Positions 32,133-37,967 of a stretch of 37,967 nt of DNA are shown here, one piece after another. This stretch comes from Acidobacteriota bacterium (GTDB lineage: Bacteria > Acidobacteriota > Vicinamibacteria > Vicinamibacterales > SCN-69-37), in assembly GCA_004297655.1 (NCBI GenBank), contig SCUN01000109.1, positions 1-37,967 of the forward strand. The letters run 5' to 3'. A program made the position numbers and the translations under genes. The notes below the pieces were generated by a model. It was not told where the DNA came from and did no database searches. It saw nothing but the letters and a program-made list of their open reading frames with translations. How positions within the stretch are numbered: position 1 is the first letter of the stretch; each line of letters opens with the position of its first letter.

Positions 32133-34046
32133 TTATTCGAGACCCTTGCGAAGAAACGAAACGAATTCGGCGGAGTTGCGCGTCAGGCCGCCGAACGCGA
32201 CGCGCGGTGTGCCATCCGGATCGAGCGCGGCGTAGTAGGGCAGCGCGACGGTGCCGTACGTGTCGCGCTGCATGTTCTGGAAACCACGGTACGGCTCGCC
32301 CTGGCCGTCGGTGTACAGACGCACGCGCACGTAGCGCGTGAGTTCGAGCGCGACTTCAGGGCGCGGAAACATGTTCGCTTCCATCCAGCGGCAATTGGTG
32401 CAGGTGTAGCCGGTGAAGTCTATCAGCAGGGGGCGGTTCTGTTGTTTCGCTTCAGCCAGCGCCCTGTCGTAGTCATTGACGATCCACTCAGGCTCCTTGC
32501 CGGCCGCCAGCACGCTGGCTTCGGCCGGCGGCAGGAACGCTTCCAGTTCGCCTAACCGCGCGCCGCGAATGCCGTTCCCCAGCCAGACGGCGAGCAGCAA
32601 CGAGGCGGTGGCGAGCGCCAGCCTGATCGGCGGCTTCGTCCCTCGGAGGAACTGCCACATCAATAGCAGCGCGACGATGACCCACGATGCGAGCACGACG
32701 CTGCGCGTGAAGATGCCCCAGCCCCACACGAGATCCACGTTCGACAGGAACTTCATCGCGGCCGCCACTTCGAGCAGGCCCATCGCGCTCTTGACCGACT
32801 GCAGCCAGTTTCCGGCGCGCGGCAACGACGCCAGTCGCTGCGGCACGAGCGCAAGAATCACGAACGGCAGCGCGAACACGCTGGAAAACGCGAGCATGCC
32901 GGCGAGCGGCCACTGCCAGTCGCCCGTCGCGGCGACGACCAGCAGGCTGCCGAGAAACGGCGCGGTGCAGGTGAACGACGTCAGCGTGAAGGCGAACCCC
33001 ATCAGCAATGTGCCGACGAACTGCCCGCGGCCGCGTTCCGCGCCGACCGCGCGTGTGACGACGCTGGCGGGGAGCGCGACCTCGACGCGGCCGAACAGGC
33101 TCAAGGCAAAGCCGAGGAAGAGCGCGGTGATCCCGAGGTTGACCCAGGGATTCGCGGCAAACTGGTTCAGGCCCGATGCGCCGAGAAACAACGCGAGCGC
33201 GAGGCCGACGGCGCTGAACGTCAACACGATCCCCGCGCCATAGACGAGCGCCTGCGTGACCGCTTCCCGGCGCGTGCGTCCGGCGCGCGCGGTGAAATAC
33301 GAGACGGTGATCGGCACCATCGGAAACACGCACGGCGTGAGGAGCGAGAGGAAACCCATGAGCGCCGCGAGGCCGATGTAGGCGCTGAAGCTGCTGGCTT
33401 GGGCCGAGGCAGAAGCGAGATCGGGCACGATGCGCCTCGCTGACCGTCCCTCGTCCGGCGTCAAGCGTCCAACGTTCGCACTCGGTGCAGACACTTCAAC
33501 TGGTGGAGCGGGCTCCGCGGGACGTTGAACGTTAGACGCCGGACCTTGGACGATCAGGCCTTGGACGGTCACCGTTCTCGTGAGCGTCTCCACCGCCGGC
33601 GGCAGGCAGAGCCGGTCGTTGCATGTCTGATATGACAGGTCGATTGACAGCAGCGCGCCGCCGCCCGGCGCCGCCTTCAGGACGGTCACGGGAATCGTGA
33701 TGACGAGCGAGTTCTCATGGAATTCCGTTTCCATGTTGAAGTTCGGATCGAACGCGCGTGTCGGCGGCGCGCTCGTGGCCGGGCCGCCCGCCGAGAACGC
33801 GGGCGTCTTCTTGACGGTGACCGCGAGCGCATGCGGCCCGCCCGGCGGCTGCGTGAGCGAGTAGACGTGCCACCCGCCGTCGATTTCCGCCGTGGCCGTC
33901 GCGGTCAGCGCGCTGCCGGGCTTCACCGGGCCCACCGGCTCCACCTTCAACGACCAATGCACCGGGGTTTGCGCTGACGCCACGCTGGCGCCCAGCGCCG
34001 AGGCCAGCCACATCCACCCAAGTACTCTCGGCAATCGTCCGCGCAT
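32133..34046 (-). CDS. dsbD: Thiol:disulfide interchange protein DsbD
   Basis: DsbD moves electrons from cytoplasmic thioredoxin across the inner membrane to periplasmic thiol proteins. The 637-aa protein has all three parts. The periplasmic N-terminal domain follows a signal peptide (MRGRLPRVLGWMWLASALGASVASA) and carries the Cys pair CNDRLC. The membrane domain has TPCVFPMVPITVSYF and TSFTCTAPFLGSLL with the transmembrane cysteines. The C-terminal thioredoxin domain has GYTCTNCRWME. The track ORF adds 113 spurious residues, and ATG 34046 gives the signal peptide. Residues about 166-201 form a Pro/Ala-rich linker coded by an inverted repeat. The start codon overlaps that of the divergent propeller gene. 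Confidence 0.93.
   Translation of the reverse strand: MRGRLPRVLGWMWLASALGASVASAQTPVHWSLKVEPVGPVKPGSALTATATAEIDGGWHVYSLTQPPGGPHALAVTVKKTPAFSAGGPATSAPPTRAFDPNFNMETEFHENSLVITIPVTVLKAAPGGGALLSIDLSYQTCNDRLCLPPAVETLTRTVTVQGLIVQGPASNVQRPAEPAPPVEVSAPSANVGRLTPDEGRSARRIVPDLASASAQASSFSAYIGLAALMGFLSLLTPCVFPMVPITVSYFTARAGRTRREAVTQALVYGAGIVLTFSAVGLALALFLGASGLNQFAANPWVNLGITALFLGFALSLFGRVEVALPASVVTRAVGAERGRGQFVGTLLMGFAFTLTSFTCTAPFLGSLLVVAATGDWQWPLAGMLAFSSVFALPFVILALVPQRLASLPRAGNWLQSVKSAMGLLEVAAAMKFLSNVDLVWGWGIFTRSVVLASWVIVALLLMWQFLRGTKPPIRLALATASLLLAVWLGNGIRGARLGELEAFLPPAEASVLAAGKEPEWIVNDYDRALAEAKQQNRPLLIDFTGYTCTNCRWMEANMFPRPEVALELTRYVRVRLYTDGQGEPYRGFQNMQRDTYGTVALPYYAALDPDGTPRVAFGGLTRNSAEFVSFLRKGLE
33446..33551 (-). 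repeat. Inverted repeat inside the dsbD linker
   Basis: The left arm (33446-33476) and the right arm (33521-33551) are reverse complements in 24 of 31 positions by hand alignment. Both centre on GTCCGGCGTC and carry CAACGT. The 44-bp loop between them codes for Pro-rich sequence. The tract is translated in frame into the low-complexity linker between the first periplasmic domain and the membrane domain, so a repeat element appears to have been absorbed into the coding region without breaking it. Confidence 0.6.
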
Positions 34047-36564
34047 GAGGCATGATATCGGCAAGCTCGCCCGGACTGACGTGCCGCTCCCCAGGACTTC
34101 GTTGCTCGTTCTCGCGTTCGCCATTGGCGCGGTGTCGCTCTCGGCCGAGGGCAATCCCGCCCCTATCCGGGCATTCCGATCGTTCACGCGCGGCTCCGGC
34201 GCCACCGGCCTTCCCGCATCCACCGTCGTCGGGCTCCACACCGATCGCGAAGGCACGATCTGGATCGCGACGTTTGACGGCGTGGCGCGCGTCGAGCGGG
34301 GATCGGTCGAGCGGTTGCCCGCGGCGAAAGACGCGCCGGTGGCGGGGCCGATGTTCCGGATCATCGATCGCCGAGACGGCGGCATCTATGTCAGCGGGGC
34401 CAGGGGCGTGTATGCCTTTGACGGCACCGCGTGGACGTTGCTGCCGTCGCCGGAGGAACTCACCGCGCTGGCCGAAGACGCGTCGAAGAACATCATCGGT
34501 CTCGATCGGCGCGGGCACATCTGGGTGAAGCCGCCGGACAAGGAATGGCGCCAGTCCTCGGCGGGCGTGGAAGCCATGGAGCTGCACGCTCTGGCCACGC
34601 TCGAGGATGGCCGCGTGCTCGCCGCCGGCGCAGCCGGCGTGGTGCGCCTCGATCAGGACAACGTCGTTGGGCTATTCGGCGAACGTCCGCCCGGTCCGCT
34701 GACGGCGATCACCGTCGCGTCGAACGGCCGCGTCTGGGTCGCATCAGAGCGCGGGCGCCTGTTCTCGCGCGCCGGGTCCGGCGCATGGGAGCTGTTCGAA
34801 ATCCCCGGTTGGGACGGCGGCCGCATCCGGGCGATTGCCGAAGACGCGCGTCATCGCATCTGGGTGGGCGGCGACAACGGCCGCGCCGCGGTCGGCAGCG
34901 AGTCCGCGGCCTTCGAGAAATGGACGCCGGAGAACGGGATGAAAGCATCGCTCGTCACGGCGATTGCCGGAGATCTCACCGGCGGCGTGTGGTTCGGTTA
35001 CAACGGCGCCGGGCTGCAGCAGTGGCTGGGCGAAGCGTGGACGCATCGCCCGTACTGGCGCGAGCGCGGCGACGCGGACGCGACGATCACTTTCAGCGTG
35101 CGGCCGACGGCCGACGGCGGATTCATCGCCGGCGTCTTCAGCCACGGCGTCTGGCGCTGGGACGGCACGACGTTGGCGACGTACGGGCGGGAGCAGGGCA
35201 TCACCGAAGACGTGCGCTTTGCCATCGAGCCTTCGCCCGGCGTGATCTGGGTCGGCGCCAGGAACGGCATCTTCGAGGGCCGCGCGGGGCGATTCACGCG
35301 CACGCTCAAACTGGCGGGTGGATTCGTCAGCGGGTTCTTCAAATCACCACAGGGCGAATGGTGGGCGACCACCACGGCCGACGGCGTCTTTGTGCGGCGC
35401 GACGATCGCTGGCAGAAGCACGATGTCTTCAACGCTCAGCTTGAGCCGTTCACACCGAACATCCGCGACGTGATCTGGCGGCGGGGCGGCGAGGTCTGGG
35501 TGGCGAGCGGGCGCGACCTCATCACCTTTCCAAACGGACCAGGCGCCGCCGGCGCCATCCTGCCGCTGCCGGCCGGTCTCTCGTCGCCGAATGCGCTCGT
35601 CGAGCACGGAGACAGCGTGTGGATCGGCGCGGTCGGCGGCATCGCCGTGCGCACGGGCGATGTCTGGCGCGTCATGACTGAGGCCGATGGTTTGCCGGGT
35701 AGCACGATCTACTCGCTCGCATTTGCGCCGGACGGCACGCTGTGGGCCGGCGGATCGTCGGGCGTCGGCCATCTCGTCAACAATGTGTGGACGGTGTATG
35801 ACGCGAGCAACGGGCTGATCTCCGAAGAGTGCAACACGTTCGGGCTGACCGTGCAGCCGTCCGGGCGCGTGCTCGTCGGCACGATGTCGGGGCTGGCGAT
35901 CTACGAGCCATCGGCCCTGTCGCCGCAACCGCAGCAACAACTGCGCGCCTATTGGCGCGCGCCGTTTCCCGGTCCGGATGGCACGGTGCGGGTGCCGGCC
36001 GAAGATCAGCGCGTGGTGTTGCAGTGGTCCACGCCCTGGCCGCGACCGGTCGGTGTGGTGTATCGCACACGAATTCGCGAGCTCGGCGGCGCGTGGTCAG
36101 ATCCGCAGTCCGCGCCGCTGTTGCGCGTCGAAAACCTGGCGGCCGGTTCCTATTCCATTGATGTCGAATCGCGGTTCGATCGCGCCGGCGCGGCGTGGAC
36201 GCCGCCGATCGCGGCGCGCGTAATCGTGGCGCCCCGCGCCTGGGAGACATTGTGGGCGCGGCTCACCATCGGCGGCGTCGTCGGCGCGATCATGATCGGG
36301 CTGGTTCGCTGGCGCACCGCGCGGCTGGCCGCCCGCGCGCGCGAGCTCGAGGCCGCCGTGGCTGAAGCGCTGTCGTCCGCGAAAGTGCTGCGCGGCCTCC
36401 TGCCGATCTGCGCGCACTGCAAGAAAGTGCGCGACGACGGCGGGTATTGGACGCGGATCGAGGATTACATCAGCCGCCACAGCGAAGCCGACTTCAGCCA
36501 CGGGTTCTGCCCCGACTGCGTCGAGAAACACTACGGCGAGCTGAACATGAAGGACATCGACTGA
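34045..36564 (+). CDS. Two-component-regulator propeller (Reg_prop/Y_Y_Y) sensor ending in a cysteine-rich domain
   Basis: The 839-aa protein is exported by a signal (LLVLAFAIGAVSLSAEG). It carries about ten to fourteen propeller repeats of the form GTIWIATFDGVARVE, HRIWVGGDNGRAAV, GVIWVGARNGIF and GTLWAGGSSGVGHL, up to about residue 620. Next comes a Y_Y_Y-like domain (VVYRTRIRELGGAWSD, YSIDVESRFD), one membrane helix (LTIGGVVGAIMIGLV) and a short coiled coil (ARELEAAVAEALSSAKVL). Normally a histidine kinase follows. Here the protein ends in LPICAHCKKVRDDGGYW...FSHGFCPDCVEKHY, a CxxC...CxxC domain seen at the end of some signalling proteins. I start at ATG 34045; GTG 34081 is an alternative with a shorter leader. 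How the signal is passed on is unknown. Confidence 0.85.
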   Translation: MRHDIGKLARTDVPLPRTSLLVLAFAIGAVSLSAEGNPAPIRAFRSFTRGSGATGLPASTVVGLHTDREGTIWIATFDGVARVERGSVERLPAAKDAPVAGPMFRIIDRRDGGIYVSGARGVYAFDGTAWTLLPSPEELTALAEDASKNIIGLDRRGHIWVKPPDKEWRQSSAGVEAMELHALATLEDGRVLAAGAAGVVRLDQDNVVGLFGERPPGPLTAITVASNGRVWVASERGRLFSRAGSGAWELFEIPGWDGGRIRAIAEDARHRIWVGGDNGRAAVGSESAAFEKWTPENGMKASLVTAIAGDLTGGVWFGYNGAGLQQWLGEAWTHRPYWRERGDADATITFSVRPTADGGFIAGVFSHGVWRWDGTTLATYGREQGITEDVRFAIEPSPGVIWVGARNGIFEGRAGRFTRTLKLAGGFVSGFFKSPQGEWWATTTADGVFVRRDDRWQKHDVFNAQLEPFTPNIRDVIWRRGGEVWVASGRDLITFPNGPGAAGAILPLPAGLSSPNALVEHGDSVWIGAVGGIAVRTGDVWRVMTEADGLPGSTIYSLAFAPDGTLWAGGSSGVGHLVNNVWTVYDASNGLISEECNTFGLTVQPSGRVLVGTMSGLAIYEPSALSPQPQQQLRAYWRAPFPGPDGTVRVPAEDQRVVLQWSTPWPRPVGVVYRTRIRELGGAWSDPQSAPLLRVENLAAGSYSIDVESRFDRAGAAWTPPIAARVIVAPRAWETLWARLTIGGVVGAIMIGLVRWRTARLAARARELEAAVAEALSSAKVLRGLLPICAHCKKVRDDGGYWTRIEDYISRHSEADFSHGFCPDCVEKHYGELNMKDID

Positions 36565-36574
36565 GGCGCCCCGG

Positions 36575-36603
36575 CTTCATCGTCTACCCCCGTGGAGATG
36601 AAG
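36575..36603. terminator. Hairpin between convergent genes, probable two-way terminator
   Basis: CTTCATC (36575-36581) pairs with GATGAAG (36597-36603). After a single bulged G, TCTAC pairs with GTGGA around a CCCC loop, giving a 12-bp stem. It fills most of the 40-bp gap between the convergent propeller-sensor and GIY-YIG genes. There is no T-run, so a Rho-independent terminator is not assured. Confidence 0.5.
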
Positions 36604-36604
36604 A

Positions 36605-36862
36605 CTAGCCGAAGTGGCGAATCGCGAAGGCCCGACCCGAGCCGGTCTTGAGGTATCGCTCGAAACGATCCGCGACTCTCGGGTCGGCAAACTCAATTGA
36701 CACCACGAGTGACCAGGGGCGGTGATTGAGCGTGTGCCCCGAGTTGTTCGAGTTGTGCTGAGCGACGCGCTGCTCGACGTCGCTCGTTAGGCCGACATAG
36801 TGTCGGGAAGGTTCAGCGACGCCGCGAAGGACGTAGACAATGTGTTTTGGGCAGATCGACAT
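36605..36862 (-). CDS. Small GIY-YIG domain protein
   Basis: This 85-aa protein has the GIY-YIG pattern of the UvrC/YhbQ type: HIVYVLRGVAEPSRHYVGLTSDVEQRVAQHNS, with Tyr at both characteristic positions and the Arg after the second motif. HNSNNSGHT and an ADRFERYLKTGSGRAFAIRHF tail follow. Family members of this size are usually annotated as putative endonucleases, and their real role is unclear. The track ORF extends 101 codons upstream through non-conserved sequence next to tRNA-Gln. ATG 36862 gives the normal family length. No clear Shine-Dalgarno sequence precedes it. Confidence 0.85.
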   Translation of the reverse strand: MSICPKHIVYVLRGVAEPSRHYVGLTSDVEQRVAQHNSNNSGHTLNHRPWSLVVSIEFADPRVADRFERYLKTGSGRAFAIRHFG

Positions 36863-37136
36863 GAGGCCAACTGAAAGCAGGATTCCTGCCGGAACGATGC
36901 TGGGAGCGACGTCGGAAGTACGTAGTTTTTGCCTTCGGCGAGGGCTAGCTTGATTGAAGAACCTGCGATGTGTCCGCCTTCGCCCCTTCGGGGCTGCGGC
37001 GAGACATTCCGCGTGGGCCGCGCGTGAGCACGGCAGAGCTTCGCCCGCGTGAGAGACCGCGAAAGGAGAGCTCTTGGCGGACCGCGAAGCGGTCTCGCCG
37101 AAGCCGCAAGGCAAAGGAAGCGCGGCGAAGGCGGAT
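36863..37136. other. Non-coding stretch between the GIY-YIG gene and tRNA-Gln
   Basis: This 274-bp stretch has open frames but nothing conserved. It contains an 11-bp perfect inverted repeat, CCGCCTTCGCC at 36974-36984 and GGCGAAGGCGG at 37124-37134, the second arm ending 2 bp from the tRNA-Gln 3' end. Smaller hairpins such as ACCGCGAAGCGGT lie inside. It may fold as the 3' trailer of the tRNA transcript. Confidence 0.5.
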
Positions 37137-37210
37137 TGGCTGGGACGCAGGGATTCGAACCCCAATAAGCAGAGTCAGAGTCTGCTGTCCTACCGTTGAA
37201 CGACGTCCCA
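37137..37210 (-). tRNA. tRNA-Gln (anticodon CUG)
   Basis: Read on the minus strand, TGGGACG (from 37210) pairs with CGTCCCA. Discriminator G and an encoded CCA follow at 37139-37137. The D-arm has TTCAACGGTAGGAC, the anticodon stem-loop is GCAGA-CTCTGAC-TCTGC with CTG at 37178-37176, and the T-arm has GGTTCGAATCC. It is 74 nt long and reads CAG. Confidence 0.96.
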
Positions 37211-37287
37211 GCAACGGGTGGAAACTCTAACGGTAGCAGTACCGCCGGGCATTGGTCTAGTCGACCTATTAAAGTTATCTCAGCCAC

Positions 37288-37967
37288 ATGCCATCCGACG
37301 CCGCCCCGCCCGCCTCGTTCCGCGGCCTCAGCGAGGCGGATGCTCGGGCACGACTGAACACAGACGGTTACAACGAGCTCCCGCGCGGGAGCCGGCGCAC
37401 GCCGCTGCGAATCGTCCTCGAAGTACTGCGCGAGCCAATGCTCGCGCTGCTCCTCGGCGGCGGCGCCATCTACCTGGTACTGGGCGATCTGCAGGACGCG
37501 GTCATCCTCCTCGCGTTCGCATCGATGTCGGTCCTGATCACGGTGGTTCAGGAAGCCCGCACCGAACGGGTACTGGAGGCGCTGCGTGACCTCACCAGCC
37601 CCCGGGCACTGGTCATTCGAGACGGCGAACGCAAACGCATTGCCGGGCGGGAAGTGGTGCGCGGCGATCTCGTCGTGCTCGCCGAGGGGGACCGTGTGCC
37701 GGCCGACGCCGCTCTCATCGACAGCCACGATCTGAGAACAGATGAGTCGCTGTTGACGGGAGAGTCCATCCCCGTCCGCAAGGTCGCCAGAACAGATGAT
37801 GCGCAGGCGGCAGGGCTTCGCCCTGGCGGCGACGATCTGCCTGTTGTGTTCTCAGGATCGCTGGTGGTGAGCGGGACCGCGATTGGCGAAGTGACCGCCG
37901 TCGGCGCCCTGAGCGAAATCGGCAAGATCGGCCAGTCGCTCACCACGCTTGAGCTCGAGCCGCCGCG
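37288..37967 (+). CDS. P-type cation-transporting ATPase, N-terminal part (runs off the window)
   Basis: This gene is missing from the ORF track because no stop is reached. From ATG 37288 it reads MPSDAAPPASFRGLSEADARARLNTDGYNELP, the usual N-terminal cation-ATPase domain. Two membrane helices follow (MLALLLGGGAIYLVLG, AVILLAFASMSVLITVVQEART). Next comes the actuator domain with VVRGDLVVLAEGDRVPADAALI and the TGES loop in TDESLLTGESIPVRKV. The order and motifs fit P2-type (Ca2+ or Mg2+-like) pumps rather than heavy-metal P1B pumps, as there is no N-terminal CxxC metal-binding domain. The phosphorylation motif DKTGT would lie beyond the window end. Confidence 0.9.
   Translation, partial: MPSDAAPPASFRGLSEADARARLNTDGYNELPRGSRRTPLRIVLEVLREPMLALLLGGGAIYLVLGDLQDAVILLAFASMSVLITVVQEARTERVLEALRDLTSPRALVIRDGERKRIAGREVVRGDLVVLAEGDRVPADAALIDSHDLRTDESLLTGESIPVRKVARTDDAQAAGLRPGGDDLPVVFSGSLVVSGTAIGEVTAVGALSEIGKIGQSLTTLELEPP

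Noticed and set aside
34047-34385. Long N-terminal extension of dsbD
   Set aside because: The 113 extra residues are antisense to the propeller gene and lie before a clear signal peptide.
36863-37165. Extended GIY-YIG ORF of 186 aa
   Set aside because: The extra 101 residues run through the tRNA-Gln flank and have no conserved pattern. The family normally begins at MSICPKHIVYVLRG.

Overview
The window is about 38 kb of high-GC, gene-dense bacterial DNA with short intergenic gaps and many 4-bp ATGA/GTGA overlaps. The gene content points to a Gram-negative, aerobic bacterium with an outer membrane: heme A synthase, DsbD, a lipoprotein M13 peptidase, Tat-signal enzymes, and a propeller-type sensor. 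The overall style (small repeat hairpins between genes, a CofD/YvcK-like fusion, an M13 lipoprotein, an ACR3/ArsM arsenic cassette) fits Acidobacteriota, perhaps Vicinamibacteria. That placement is inference and was not tested by any search.

Layout. 1-3.4 kb: translation genes (rsmI, an FmdB-type zinc ribbon, serS, tRNA-Ser(UGA)), then an ECF sigma factor with a small membrane protein. 3.7-6.7 kb: rlmF with a GlsB/YeaQ-type membrane protein, a Tat-exported GH43 enzyme, and ctaA. 6.7-11.8 kb: a minus-strand operon of a seven-helix membrane protein, two CNNM/CorC paralogues and an M13 metallopeptidase. 11.9-15.2 kb: mscL without its C-terminal helix, tRNA-Ser(GCU), and a large secreted subtilase. 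15.2-18.0 kb: a complete arsenic resistance and methylation island (arsR divergent from acr3-arsM-arsC). Four near-identical 20-bp operators are built into its two promoter regions. 18.0-22.7 kb: a YvcK/CofD-like domain fused to a GT2-like domain, a sugar nucleotidyltransferase, and a convergent GT-C-like membrane protein. 22.7-28.5 kb: gltX, an AlkA-like glycosylase, a histidine kinase that lacks its phospho-accepting histidine, and a GMC dehydrogenase pair. 28.5-34.0 kb: a minus-strand operon dsbD - TlpA-like - ABC ATPase - ABC permease. 34.0-38.0 kb: a propeller-type sensor ending in a cysteine-rich C-terminal domain instead of a kinase, a GIY-YIG protein, tRNA-Gln(CUG), and the start of a P-type ATPase.

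How the genes work together. The clearest functional unit is the arsenic island: ArsC reduces arsenate, Acr3 exports arsenite, ArsM methylates it, and ArsR shuts both promoters by binding paired sites. The dsbD operon links periplasmic thiol reduction to an ABC exporter. The YvcK-like/GT2 fusion and its neighbouring nucleotidyltransferase look like an uncharacterised nucleotide-sugar module. This is the best candidate for something undescribed.

Structure not explained by genes includes three copies or half-copies of a hairpin repeat. Two of them supply the stop codon of the upstream gene from inside the hairpin, and the third abuts one. There is also an inverted repeat inside dsbD and a 15-nt periodic tract inside gltX. 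I saw no CRISPR array, rRNA, transposase or prophage.
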